DNA of 47,357 nt from Nemertoderma westbladi (GCA_032718475.1 JAUCBJ010004964.1:1-47357); one strand, 5' to 3'. Positions 31,457 through 44,076 are shown, counted from the first letter of the stretch. A program made the numbers and translations. Notes: a model not told the origin generated them from the letters alone.

Positions 31457-32947
31457 ATGGAGGAATATCAGTACTCAATTTCGTACATCGTTGCATTATT
31501 GTTACTGGGGCCATGGGATACTGTCATTCAAACATACTGCAACCAGTGGTTCACTGCCAAATACCAAGGGAGCCATATAAAACCTATACCTAAATATGCC
31601 TCCCTGGATGTTTTGAAACCCAAGAACGCGTATAGTTTCATTCTCAAAAAAGATGCGGACCCGCTCACAATACAATGCACGGGCTACTTCGCAACAACTA
31701 TAGGGGGTGATACCGAAATGTACGGTTACGCGGATGCAACCTCCGCATACGATATGGCCTGGATCAAAAACGGCGACAAAGTTATAAGGAAATCCTCCGG
31801 TTTGTACGAATGTCGTTTCCGTTGTTTCGTTCTGGTCATTAGTATCGCGAGTGTGGAAGCAACTGGCGTCTATCAGTGCGGGCGTCTTGCTTACGCGAAA
31901 GACACCGATGAAGATATTTACTTCCACATTAGAACAACTTTTATTGTCACGGTTTACGATGTCGGTGTGACAGGATCCACCTATTTGTATCCTTCCTGCA
32001 ATGTCAGTATGCTTCGTCCGTTAGAACTTCTTAATTACCAACGAATCTCAAAGTTCCCTGATAAGAACGAGATGCTCGAAACAACCTGGGATTTCTCACT
32101 GATTCATACGCATTTCACCACCTGGGACCTCAACAAAGCAGAGGATTTAATAGACAGGAAGATGAAAAGAGTGTCCTTCGAAGTACCTGAATTACCGGTG
32201 GAATGGTTAACACCAATTAGAATAGACGAAAACTTTCGATTTAATCTTCAGAAAGTTCCTAAGAATGTGGGTTTGTGGACGTGCCAAATGCGATATTCTG
32301 AGTTTCGCAAGGGTAATATTGGAAAAAATCGTCCTTCTCTCAATATAACATGGCCAATGTATATTTATTCTCTTAATGAGGCAGGCCGAAAATCGATATA
32401 TAAAGAATGGGAGTTCGTACTCTTTTGGGAATACTTCCAGAAGTACGTGTTTGCGCATTACGACATCTTGTACGCGGAACGAGTGGAATTAGACGAAAGA
32501 TTTTTCAAAAGCACCAAACTCCTACGTTATGATATAATATTCGAACACTTGAAAAAAATTGAACCTCCGGAATTAAAGGATAAAGCTAAATCGAATTCTA
32601 AAGCGAAAATTAAACCGACAGCAAACGGTAATTTCAAACCATATGATGATGATGGGACGGCAATTAGCGATAATTCTGAAGAAGGATCAAATGGCGTTGA
32701 AACAGACGAAGAAACCCAAGCATCCGCACAGTTAGGGGAAGTAGAAGGGGAGGTATTTGATTGGTATGCTTGGAGTTCGGTGGGTGGGGGTTGTCTTGTC
32801 GGCGTCTGTCTCCTTATCGTTATTATTATTTGGATTAAAAGTCGATCAGATGCGAAACGAGCTCAACGGCTAGAGGACGAGTACTCTGAAATGCGGAGGA
32901 ATAAAGCGAAGAAGAAGAAGAAGAAGAAAGAACAGTCGGAAAATTAG
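31457..32947 (+). CDS. Intronless type I membrane protein with two Ig-like regions
   Basis: An uninterrupted 496-codon ORF; I do not recognise its family. The N-terminus (ISYIVALLLLGPW, residues 9-20) looks like a signal peptide cleaved before about residue 28. Region 1 has Ig-type spacing: Cys74, Trp102, then ASVEATGVYQC with Tyr139 and Cys141, plus an extra pair, Cys119 and Cys123. Region 2 has Cys181, Trp211 and VGLWTCQ with Cys276. N-glycosylation sequons lie at Asn182 and Asn296. An unusual Trp/Tyr-rich segment (315-365) and an acidic stalk (397-436) precede the TM helix (about 441-460). The 36-residue tail has YSEM (residues 476-479; fits YxxM and Yxx-phi) and a poly-Lys end. An in-frame TAG at 31391 lies upstream, so this ATG is the first. 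A usable acceptor, TTTCTCAG (AG at 31434-31435), could end a 5' UTR intron. No AATAAA appears in the next 200 bp. Cell-surface receptor or adhesion is an inference. Confidence 0.85.
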   Translation: MEEYQYSISYIVALLLLGPWDTVIQTYCNQWFTAKYQGSHIKPIPKYASLDVLKPKNAYSFILKKDADPLTIQCTGYFATTIGGDTEMYGYADATSAYDMAWIKNGDKVIRKSSGLYECRFRCFVLVISIASVEATGVYQCGRLAYAKDTDEDIYFHIRTTFIVTVYDVGVTGSTYLYPSCNVSMLRPLELLNYQRISKFPDKNEMLETTWDFSLIHTHFTTWDLNKAEDLIDRKMKRVSFEVPELPVEWLTPIRIDENFRFNLQKVPKNVGLWTCQMRYSEFRKGNIGKNRPSLNITWPMYIYSLNEAGRKSIYKEWEFVLFWEYFQKYVFAHYDILYAERVELDERFFKSTKLLRYDIIFEHLKKIEPPELKDKAKSNSKAKIKPTANGNFKPYDDDGTAISDNSEEGSNGVETDEETQASAQLGEVEGEVFDWYAWSSVGGGCLVGVCLLIVIIIWIKSRSDAKRAQRLEDEYSEMRRNKAKKKKKKKEQSEN

Positions 32948-35539
32948 TTAATTATTTAAATAACGATTTCCAAATCGGCGTAATAATTTATATTACATAA
33001 GTAGGCCTTGGCCCTACTGTGTGGTAACATAACTGCCGTATAAAGTTGTCATTTATGGGATTGGGATATATTATAGTCAAATATAATATAATATAATGTA
33101 TATTATTCCAAAACAAGTTGGACCGATGCAATAACAAGTTATAAACTTATATATAACATCGTCTCGTGCAATATAACAACTGTAAACCAGTAGGATACAG
33201 AATGGAATATACACAAAATATGGCACGTACTGTATGAAAACACATGGATATAAATTATTACAAAAATAATAGCAATGTCATACACACTACCCACTGAGAC
33301 AAACCTCATACACATACATACACGCACCTCATACCACAACCCATACACGTACGTCATGTCTTCCCCCAGAAATCCACTGTCATACTCACTCCGCACCGCT
33401 CACCGCCACCCATCCCACCGCGCCACCAGCTGCTGATGTCGCATAAAAAATTACTTATTTTCCCAAAATAGAGTGTTAAAATGGATAATAATAGTGAAAT
33501 AACCAAAGAAAAGGAAAAACTATCACGTAGTTAATAGCTACTGTATTTACATACTTGTGTGTAAAGGAAACATTACCACGTAGTTAATAACTATTTACAT
33601 ACTTGTGTGTAAAGTAGCACTTTACAGTCCCTAAAAAGGCAGTGTGTGTCAATTTTGACACATTCTATTATTCACTTTAAATTAACCCCAGTTATCTGTC
33701 TATATTACAGTATTCACAATATAGCACCCAAATCTCAGACGCGCAGTTGAGCCTAATATGAGTCATAACAACATACTTGCGGTATAGCATGATCGATTAT
33801 GCTATACATAGCACAATGTAGCATATTGGCTATACATACTGTACAAGTCTATCAATGCCAGACCCCCATAACTGCAGTTAAAGGTTAGTCACAATGTATA
33901 TTTAGTCCTAATTATGGTATTATTATTAAATTAAAAAATAAGTATTAAAATTATTATTAAAATTAAAATTAAATTAAAATTAAAGGTAAAAAAATTATAC
34001 AATTCACTGCAAGGAAATTTCATAATTTCCATTAATGTTGTGAAGATTTTTCACATACTTAAATTGTGATTGCTCTACTGATTTTAGGTGTAATTTATTT
34101 ATTTGTTTTAGTTTGAAAACCACAATAATTTATAATACTGTATAACAAATAAATTTTTGGGGGATAAGGGTTTTTGAGGTCGACATATCCGATGGGCGAG
34201 GTTACATCCACCCGTTTAGTAGAGAAGTTGTGTAAATAAGGTCCTTATATTGTACCAGCAAAATTGGTATTAAAAATGGATAAATTATTAGACAAATTTC
34301 CATTGCTCTGGAAACTAAATTGGTAACTATATAGAAGTGCATACTTCAGTCAATCGATAGTCACTAGAGTAAAGTTTGTCTGTACCAAATTTGGAGAAAA
34401 TCCCACCAATAGACCCCTTGTTGCTATGTAAAATCCATGTTGCTAAGGAAAGAAACACGAAATTGAAGGTGATCCGCATAATATATTTTTATATACTTTT
34501 TTGTAGGTATTAACAAGGTAATGTAGAATAAAAAAAAAATTGGTTGGAACGAATTGCGAATTTGTTATGGGTTGACCCCCTTTTTCGGCTAGATTGACTC
34601 GCCTATTATTTCAGTTTCAAAATTCAACTAGGCCTATTCAATACTGACTGTCAGACTGTTTATATAGGCCTGCATTGATTGGTTGGCACATTTTACAGGT
34701 TTTTTTTAACAGACCAGAAGCCCCATCGGACGCTACACTTTTGTCAGAGCCTGTTTGAGGACAGGAATAGCAAATGCCAATGTAAACTATGTTCCTAAAT
34801 TTTGTTTACTGCTTTGGTTTTTGTTAGAAAAGCCCTTACGACAGTACAAGCCTTCTGTTCTGGTTGGCTCATGGGTTATCAACTAAATTAATGTAAATTT
34901 TGGGAAATTAACTTTACCTGTCAATTCCACCTCAAACGACTCGACCTAAAAATATCCTAAATGCTGAAAAGCTTCCAACCAGCCGCCGCTCCCGGCTGCC
35001 CGGTACCTATCTACATTCCGTACCGTACCAGGCACGACCGTACCGTTGTAGGGCCTAGAACTAGTACCGGTGTAGCAGGAGAATTTGCCCCCTGCCTGCC
35101 TGTGGAATCTGTCCCCACGGCCATAATCTCCTAGGAGATTATATCCACCCGGTCTCATTCTCCTACTGTCCTAGGATATTTCGCTCCACCCCGCCCCCCC
35201 CCCCCCCCCCCCCTTCCCCCGGGCCCGGACATAATCTCCTTAGTAGAATTTTCCTCCCCTCAGGATAATTTGCCCCCCCCCCCCCCCCATTTTCCAACGC
35301 ACTACTCTGCCAGCTGCCTATTCCAGTATTCGCCTATTGCAGTATTGAATATTGGCTATGTTACCATACTGCCATTGCCTACCGGCTGATTTTGGGGACC
35401 GACCCTTTCAACCGTTTCCAGGTGCCAGGTTTCTAATTGTCATTCTACCTACAGCTGCGTACCGGTACCGGTACCTATTGCTTGACTGCCTGATTTTTTT
35501 GGTTATAGAGTGACTACTGACTGTCCTGTCTGACCATAT
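32948..35539. other. Long intergenic region, no gene seen
   Basis: Nothing codes convincingly. Visible items: a 54-bp tandem duplication at about 33520-33628 (ACGTAGTTAATA...ACTTGTGTGTAAAG), AT-rich low-complexity DNA at 33890-34150, and C-tracts at about 35196-35212 and 35274-35288 among CCTAGGAGATT/CCTAGGATATT words. Confidence 0.45.
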
Positions 35540-35675
35540 GGTTTCCCTCAACTGGTAAAGTGATCGTTTATTGTTTTGGTTAGAAAAGCCCACCTTTGTA
35601 ACCTGGTCCTTTCCCGCAATTGGTAAAGTGACCGTTTATTGTTTTGGTTAGAAAAGCCCTATATGTCAGTATGTA
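35540..35675. repeat. 68-bp tandem duplication with TTAGAAAAGCCC
   Basis: TGGTAAAGTGATCGTTTATT at 35553 recurs at 35621 with one change, each followed by GTTTTGGTTAGAAAAGCCC. Related single copies lie near 34802-34835 and 36045-36085, so the unit is also dispersed at about 0.4-0.7 kb spacing. Confidence 0.75.
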
Positions 35676-35851
35676 ACCTGCGGTACACAGCAGTACCGTA
35701 CTGCTGTACTGGTACCGGTACCGGTAGCTGTAGTAGGCTACTGTAGTAGTCAGTAGTGCTCCGCAGAAGTACGGTACCGGTGTAACAGCGGATTCAGTCC
35801 CCCGAAGAATCGGTCCCCCCGGACCGGATCTGCTAGCGGATTTAGTCCCCC

Positions 35852-35912
35852 GGACCCAATCCGCTAGCAGATTTGGTCTCCCTAGGACCAAATCTGCTAG
35901 CGGATTGGGTCC
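35852..35912. repeat. Perfect 27-bp hairpin with 7-nt loop
   Basis: The arm 35852-35878 (starting GGACCCAATCCGCTAGCAG) is exactly complementary to 35886-35912, with loop TCCCTAG between. NheI-type GCTAGC cores lie in both arms. A third CTGCTAGCGGATTTAGTCCC copy lies just upstream at about 35830, so this belongs to a repeat cluster (about 35787-35945) of GGATTxxGTCCCCC words. Confidence 0.9.
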
Positions 35913-36666
35913 TCGTTCGCGGATTTGGTCCCCCCACTGTTATTGCAATAAATTAAAAATACACTGCCAGCACTGCTCCGTTCCCTTCCTCATTGTCATG
36001 GTTACAGTAGGCCTACTGGCAGACCGGTTATTCAGTATGTATCGTTTATTGCAGTATTGTTCTGGTTAGAAAACCTTGTCTGTGTAACCTTCTCCTCCCC
36101 AATTTCGTAGTACGATAAATTTATTGTAATGACAGAATGAGGTTATAGGCCTATTGCTGTATTGTTTTAGCCTTTTTATTATTAGAAAATATATCCTCCC
36201 CACCTGCAAACTAATAATATGAATGAACATGAATGAATATGAATAACTGTTACTCAGTTGGGTTTAGGTGTAACAGTTGAACTGAATATACAACCCCCCC
36301 CCCCCCCCCAGCCCCCCCGAAAATACTATCTGTAAAACCATTTATATTAGGCCTAGGTAATTAATTCATTTAATTATTAATTAAACGAAATGACACCAAC
36401 TGACCAATGACAAACCCAACCAAAGACACCTGACAACTCGAACTACAGTATGATTATTACTGTAATAGGGACAGTACAATATCTTCCTCCTCATCATGTA
36501 ATCATCCCTCATCCATAATGAATCTATAATGTTGAAATTAGCCGCTTCCCTGCGTATAGTTCTCTTCCGCAACTTTGTTCCATTGACTGCATTCAGCACT
36601 GTCTGACTGTACTGTAAAATTATAATTTAAGGGGGGACTCAATCTGCGGAGGGGGGACAGAATCCC
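35913..36666. other. Intergenic DNA with C-tract
   Basis: It contains a C-run near 36295-36309 and, at 36631-36665, GGGGGGACTCAATCTGCGG and GGGGGGACAGAATCCC. Those two read as inverted relatives of GGATTCAGTCCCCC at about 35788. This might bound a worn element of about 0.9 kb; I cannot define its ends. Confidence 0.4.
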
Positions 36667-39600
36667 AATAGTATCTACATCATTGTCCAGAATAGGGTGT
36701 TTCCCTTCACTTCTATGGGGCTTTCTATTATTCCTACCTGTCCCAAATACGTTGTCTAATGATTTCCAACCTGTCCAATATAGGGGCATCCAATCAAATC
36801 ATCATATGAGCCAACTCCTCTTCATCGGACCAATACCAACATTCCTAAAGTTAGGCATCCTCCTTATTGGCTATATAATGTAAAGGTTAATGGAAAATTC
36901 CACTGATATATAATCCAAGTGTCAACTACGAATCCAGGGCTCATTATAACAACCTATACTGGACAGAGCAACGTATTTGGGACAAGAGCTGGTTGAGGTA
37001 TATGTACAGTGGAAATTCCCATTCTAAATAAGGGCATTTGGAATACTTGTTCCCTAGTTATGGTTAAAGATATACTGTGGGTGCCTTGCAAATGGCCTGT
37101 AAGACTGTGATGCATTATAGGCTATAGTGTCATCATAGACACGTTATTTAATTTCATGTTGTACAATTTATTCATATTGTGCAATTTATCATGTTGTGCA
37201 ATTTATTCATTGTGCAATTTATTCATTGTGCAATTTATTCATGTGGTGCAATTTATTCACTTATAATAAATCTAAATACATTCGTATATTAATAATTAAA
37301 TGACAATCAAATTAGTGATATCGCAACCTCCTCCCCCGGACTCAACTTCATCCCAAATAGTCCTTAATAAGTCTTAAATTTGACTCAAATAGGTTGTTAG
37401 TGTCCCATATAGGGTGTTTGTGTCCCATATAGGTTGATTTTGTCCAAAATAGCCTGTAGCTTTATCAAAATTATTTCAAATAGTTTATAAATGTAAAGGA
37501 ATACTGAAAAGAATATTGACTTCATAATCATAGCTTTAATTCCAATTTGTCCCAAATAGGTTGTTTATGTCCCATATAGGGGGTGTTTTTATACCAAATA
37601 GCATGTAACTTTCTCAAAATGATTTTACATAGTTTATAAATATGATGGAAATACTCAAAAGAAAATAGAATCCACTATCATACATAGCTTTAATTTAAAT
37701 TTGTCCCAAATAGGTTGTTTGTGTCCCATATAGGGTGTTTGTGTCCCAAATTGCGTGTGACTTTCTCAAAATGATTTTACATAGTTTATAAATATAATGG
37801 AATAGTTAAAAGCAAATAGAATTCACTATCATAGCTTTAATTTAAATTTGTCCCAAATAGGTTGTTTTTGTCCCATATAGGGTGTTTGTGTCCCATATAG
37901 GGTGTTTGTTCCCAAATTGCGTGTGACTTTCTCAAAATGATTTTACATAGTTTATAAATATAATGGAATACTCAAAAGAAAATAGAATTCACTATCATAG
38001 CTTTAATTTCAATTTGTCCCAAATAGGTTGTTTTTGTCCCATATAGGGTGTTTGTGTGCCCGTATAGCGTGTGACTTTCTTATAATGATTTCAAATAGTT
38101 TCTAAATGTAATGGAATACTCAAAAGAATATAGAATTCACTATCATTGTTTCTTTAATTTAAATTTGCCCCAAATAGGTTGTTTGTGTCCTGTATAGGGT
38201 GTTTCTGTCCTGAATAGGGGAATACAGCTTGCCAAACACATTGTTGCTGAATAGGGTGTACATTTCTTATAATGATTTTAAATAGTTTCTAAATGTAATG
38301 GAATACTCAAAAGAAAATATAATTCACTATCATAGCTTTAATTTAAATTTGTCACAAATAGGTTGTTTATGTCCCATATAGGGTGTTTGTGTCCCAAATG
38401 GCGTGTGACTTTCTCAAAATGATTTTACATAGTTTATAAAGAAAAAATATTTTTTTTATTATTCCATTATATTTATAAACTATGTAAAATCATTTTGAGA
38501 AAGTCATACGCTATTCTTGGGACACAAACACCCTATATGGGACATAAACAACCTATTTGGGACAAATTTAAATTAAAGCTATGATACTGAATTATATTTT
38601 CTTTTGAGTATTCCATTATATTTATAAACTATGTAAAATCATTTTGAGAAAGTCACACGCTATTTGGGACACAAACACCCTATATGGGACACAAACACCC
38701 TATATGGGACATAAACAACCTATTTGGGACAAATTTAAATTAAAGCTATGATAGTGAATTCTATATTCTTTTGAGTATTCCATTACATTTCGAAACTATT
38801 TGAAATCTATTATAAGGACTTCACACCATTTACGGGACACAAACACCCTATATGGGACAAAAACAACCTATTTGGGACAAATTGAAATTAAAGCTATGGT
38901 ATTAAATTATATTTTCTTTTGAGTATTCCATTATATTTATAAACTATGTAAAATCATTTTGAGAAAGTCACACGCTATTTGGGACACAAACACCCTATAT
39001 GGGACACAAACACCCTATATGGGACATAAACAACCTATTTGGAACAAATTTAAATTCAAGCTATGATAGTGGATTCTATTTTCTTTTGAGTATTTCCATT
39101 ATATTTATAAACTATGTAAATAATTTTGAGAAAGTCATTCGCTATTTGGCACACAAACACCCTATATGGGACAAAAACAACCTATTTGGGACAAATTTAA
39201 ATTAAAGCAATGATAGTGAATTCTATATTCTTTTCAGTATTCCATTACATTTCGAAACTATTTGAAATCATTATAGGCACTTCACACCCTATACCGGACA
39301 CAAACACCCTATATGGGACACAAACAACCTATTTGGGACAAATTTAAATTAAAGCTATGATAGTGGATTCTATATTCTTTTGAGTATTCCACTACATTTC
39401 GAGACTATTTGAAATCTATTATAAGCACTTCACACCCTTTACGGGACACAAACACCCTATATGGGACAAAAACAACCTATTTGGGACAAATTGAAATTAA
39501 AGCAATGATAGTGAATTCTATATTCTTTTCAGTATTCCATTACATTTCGAAACTATTTGAAATCATTATAGGCACTTCACACCCTATACCGGACACAAAC

Positions 39601-42158
39601 ACCCTATATGGGACACAAACAACCTATTTGGGACAAATTTAAATTAAAGCTATGATAGTGGATTCTATTTTCTTTTGAGTATTTCCATTATATTTATAAA
39701 CTATGTAAAATAATTTTGAGAAAGTCATACGCTATTTGGCACACAAACACCCTATATGGGACAAAAACAACCTATTTGGGACAAATTTAAATTAAAGCTA
39801 TGATACTGAATTATATTTTCTTTTGAGTATTCCATGAGATTTAGAAACTAATTAAAATCATTTTGAGAAAGTAACACGCTATTTGGGACACAAACACCCT
39901 ACCCTATATGGGACACAAACAACCTATTTGGGACAAATTTAAATGAAAGCTATGATAGTGAATTCTATTTACTTTTGAGTATTCCATTACATTTCGAAAC
40001 TATTTGGAATCATTATAAGCACTTCGCACCCTATACCGGACACAAACACCCTATATGGGACACAAACAACCTATTTGGGACAAATTTAAATTAAAGCTAT
40101 GATAGTGGATTCTATTTTCTTTTGAGTATTTCCATTATATTTATAAACTATGTAAAATAATTTTGAGAAAGTCATACGCTATTTGGCACACAAACACCCT
40201 ACATGGGACAAAAACAACCTATTTGGGACAAATTTAAATTAAAGCTATGATACTGAATTATATTTTCTTTTGAGTATTCCATTATATTTATAAACTATGT
40301 AAAATCATTTTGAGAAAGTCACACGCTATTTGGGACACAAACACCCTATATGGGACACAAACACCCTATATGGGACATAAACAACCTATTTGGGACAAAT
40401 TTAAATTAAAGCTATGATAGTGGATTCTATTTTCTTTTGAGTATTTCCATTATATTTATAAACTATGTAAAATAATTTTGAGAAAGTCATTCGCTATTTG
40501 GCACACAAACACCCTATATGGGACAAAAACAACCTATTTGGGACAAATTTAAATTAAAGCAATGATAGTGAATTCTATATTCTTTTCAGTATTCCATTAC
40601 ATTTCGAAACTATTTGAAATCATTATAGGCACTTCACACCCTATACCGGACACAAACACCCTATATGGGACACAAACAACCTATATGGGACAAATTTAAA
40701 TTAAAGCTATGATAGTGGATTCTATATTCTTTTGAGTATTCCACTACATTTCGAAACTATTTGAAATCTATTATAAGCACTTCACACCCTTTACGGGACA
40801 CAAACACCCTATATGGGACAAAAACAACCTATTTGGGACAAATTGAAATTAAAGCTATGGTAGTGAATTCTATATTCTTTTGAGTATTCCATGAGATTTA
40901 GAAACTAATTAAAATCACTTTGAGAAAGTAACACGCTATTTGGGACACAAACACCCTATATGGGACACAAACAACCTATTTGGGACAAATTTAAATTAAA
41001 GCTATGATAGTGAATTCTATTTTCTTTTAAGTATTCCATTACATTTCGAAACTATTTGGAATCATTATAAGCACTTCACACCCTATACCGGACACAAACA
41101 CCCTATATGGGACATAAACAACCTATTTGGGACAAATTTAAATTAAAGCTATGATAGTGGATTCTATTTTCTTTTGAGTATTTCCATTATATTTATAAAC
41201 TATGTAAAATCATTTTGAGAAAGTCATACGCTATTTGGGACACAAACACCCTATATGGGACACAAACACCCTATATGGGACACAAACACCCTATATGGGA
41301 CACAAACAACCTATTTGGGACAAATTTAAATGAAAGCTATGATAGTGAATTCTATATTCTTTTGGGTATTCCATTACATTTCGAAACTATTCGAAATCAT
41401 TATAAGCACTTCACACCCTATACGGGACACAAACACCCTATATGGGGCACAAACAACCTATTTGAGTCAAATTTAAGACTTATTAAGGACTATTTGGGAT
41501 GAAGTTGAGTCTGGGGGAGGAGGTTGCGATATCACTAATTTGATTGTCATTTAATTATTATTATACGAATGTATTTAGATTTATTATATGTGAATAAATT
41601 GCACCACATGAATAAATTGCACAATGAATAAATTTGCACAACATGAATAAATTGCACAATATGAATAAATTGCACAACATGAAATGAAATAACGTGACTA
41701 TGGTGACACTATAGCCTATAATGCATCACAGTCTTACAGGCCATTTGCAAGGCACCCACAGTATATCTTTAACCATAACTAGGGAACATGTATTCCAAAT
41801 GCCCTTATTTAGAATGGGAATTTCCACTGTACATATACCTCAACCAGCTCTTGTCCCAAATACGTTGCTCTGTCCAGTATAGGTTGTTATAATGAGCCCC
41901 GGATTCGTAGCTGACACTTGGATTATATATCAGTGGAATTTTCCATTAACCTTTACATTATATAGCCAATAAGGGAGATGCCTAACTTTAGGAATGTTGG
42001 TATTGGTTCGATGACGAGGAGTTGGCTCATATGATGATTTCATTGGATGCCCCTATATTGGACAGGTTGGAAATCATTATACAACGTATTTGGGACAGGT
42101 AGGAATAATAGAAAGCCCCATAGAAGTGAAGGGAAACACCCTATTCTGGACAATGATG
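36667..42158. mobile_element. Giant 5.5-kb foldback element, copy 2, both ends present
   Basis: Terminal segments of about 0.7 kb (36667 to about 37380, and about 41465 to 42158) are inverted copies of each other, ending TCTACATCATTGTCCAGAAT and its complement. Between them, units of about 168 bp run in one orientation to a centre at about 38430-38455 (AAAAAATATTTTTTTTATTA), then in the opposite orientation to 41460. The left arm has about six or seven units. The right arm has roughly three times as many, with higher-order blocks around CCCTATACCGGACACAAAC near 39290, 39590, 40030, 40645 and 41085. No protein is encoded; open frames with repeats of MGHKHPIWDTNNLFGT come from the array. No target duplication could be identified. 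Confidence 0.88.
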
Positions 42159-42270
42159 TAGACACTACTCATAGTTTCGGAGGAGTTTACCCGATATACA
42201 TACACATACATACATATATACTGAATACTTTTACAGTAAGAAGTCCTAACGGTTTTCTAATTAAATTTCC

Positions 42271-43205
42271 GGGTAAATCTTTTCGACCTACGCGTAGGCC
42301 TACGCGTAGCTACGCGTAGCTACGCGTAGCTACGCGTAGTTTGTAACTTCCATTCCTGTCATTTACCGGTAGGGCCAGACTTACTGCCTTTTTTACAACT
42401 ACGCGTAGGTGTTTTAAAACTACGCGTAGTTATTTTGGAACTACGCGTAGGTATTTTGAAACTACGCGTAGGTGCTACGCGTAGCTACGCGTAGGTGCTA
42501 CGCGTAGCAGTCCTGATAACAATGATTTTTCATTTCAGGTCCGGTAGGGTTGAGTTGTTAGGCAAGTATCGGTACATGTCAGGTATCTGATTATCAGACA
42601 AATGTAATATCAGAATCGGAAACTCATATCTCTACATACAGCACTGGTAATAAATAATATTCGGCTCTTTCACATACAAACACAGAGGATGAATAAAAAG
42701 TAAACTTAAAATTCACGTCTCATGATAGACAATTTAGTCTCCCCCTTCCCTTGTCAAGGGGTTAACATATTAAAAACAGTATATCCTAGTTGCCCTATCG
42801 TGAACAAAGGCAATAAAAAGCATAGAGAATCGATAAGAACCATCGGCCTATTTCCTTTGTAAACTATTTTTGAACTCTAAACATTAATTATTAACACATT
42901 TTACCGCCCGCAACGCATGAAGTGAAGAATATGTAGTTTTCGCGTATTCCTCTATATAGAGGATACAGGTATAGGATACATTACTGTTGAAAGCATTTGA
43001 TGGTTGTGGGTTGTTTATTGAACATACCGTATTGCTGTATTGTGTCTTATTTTAGTACTGACTCGCTTGGAATACGTAAGCCTACTAATGATAAACGACG
43101 TATAGGCATAGTTATGGGTAGCACCTATGCGTAGGTCGCGTAGGACCTACGCGTAGCTACGCGTAGCTACGCGTAGGCCTACGCGTAGGTCGAAAAGATT
43201 TACCC
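42271..43205. mobile_element. Third CTACGCGTAG transposon copy, 935 bp
   Basis: GGGTAAATCTTTTCGACC at the left and the complement at the right bound the copy. Its interior is inverted relative to the two copies at 7286-9555 and lacks part of the segment next to the right end. CTACGCGTAG palindromes lie at both ends (42286-42507 and 43125-43190). Flanking octamers AAATTTCC and TTTATTAT do not match, so no target duplication is preserved. It ends about 450 bp before the LOTUS-gene start codon. Confidence 0.87.
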
Positions 43206-43658
43206 TTTATTATTGTCATTAGAACCTCTCCTGATTCGAGCGGTTTCTTATTGGTAAAATATTCAAATATTTTAAACGTCCAATCAGAGACTGCTTGAAA
43301 TTAGGATGTTCTAACTGTCTAACGCCTCCTGTCTGGCTCTGGCTGCACCGTTACTGCTGTAGTGCTGTACTGCAGTACTGTACAGTCAACAGTTGTCAGG
43401 TCAGTTTACTTTAATTCTGTAATTACTGTACAGCTGTAAGCCATGCCACATTGTGCTAGCCTCATCTGACATTTGCTCATTTACATGCAGACATTAGTGA
43501 CATTACACTTACAGCATTAGCTTATACTGCCAGCGCCAGGCTGCCAGGCCAGACTGCTGAACAGCTGATAGTGGATAGGCATGATAGATTGATACTGTGA
43601 TAGGTCTGTAGGTGGAATACAGAATAGGCTACGGTTTACCAGTTTACATTCCAACATC
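43206..43658 (+). promoter_or_regulatory. Likely promoter/5' UTR region of the LOTUS gene
   Basis: This 450-bp interval between the transposon end and the start codon has no other gene. I see no canonical TATA box; the assignment rests on position only. Confidence 0.35.
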
Positions 43659-44076
43659 ATGACTGACTTAGCCGCAAAGAAGGCGGACGTGGCAGTGCAT
43701 GTGAGTTCTATTCTTTCCACGGTGGCACCTCGAGGATTGGACGCAATCGAAATTATCCGGGACTACAAGGATTTCATTTCCGAGCAGCTACCGTACGAGG
43801 AATTAGGATACAATAGGGCGGAGGATTTACTCAGAGACATTCCTAGTCACGTAACTTATAGCTACGATTCGCGGTCGCGATTAATATTCTACGCCGTCTC
43901 AAACGAGAAATACGAAGGGATAATTTCTCTCGTTTCAAGAACTAGGCCAAAAACTAAGAATAGAAAGCCTAGCAAGACACGAAATTTCCATTCATTTCCA
44001 CGACGTCGCCACCAACCGCAGATCCAGGCGTACTTCCGGGAACGCCTGAGTAGCCTTTTAGAGAACCATCTCGAAG
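43659..44076 (+). CDS. LOTUS gene, coding exon 1
   Basis: It starts at ATG (CATCATGACTGAC) with MTDLAAKKADVAVHVSSIL and holds all of LOTUS 1, a basic linker (RTRPKTKNRKPSKTR, FPRRRHQPQ), and the start of LOTUS 2. The donor GTAAAT begins at 44077. Open frame beyond that (hydrophobic FVFYILAIFYVPVCIFI) is intron and should not be read as a membrane segment. Confidence 0.88.

Noticed and set aside
31457-32947. Viral glycoprotein origin for the Ig-like ORF
   Set aside because: The single exon and orphan status invite it, but no viral motif or flanking viral gene is present; I leave it as an unassigned host-type ORF.
38999-41502. ORFs with GHKHPIWDTNNLFGTN repeats
   Set aside because: They arise from the foldback array; the frame breaks wherever unit length changes.
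36667-42158. CArG (SRF-binding) boxes in CCCATATAGGG and CCTATTTGGG words
   Set aside because: Only five A/T bases lie between CC and GG; the CArG consensus needs six.
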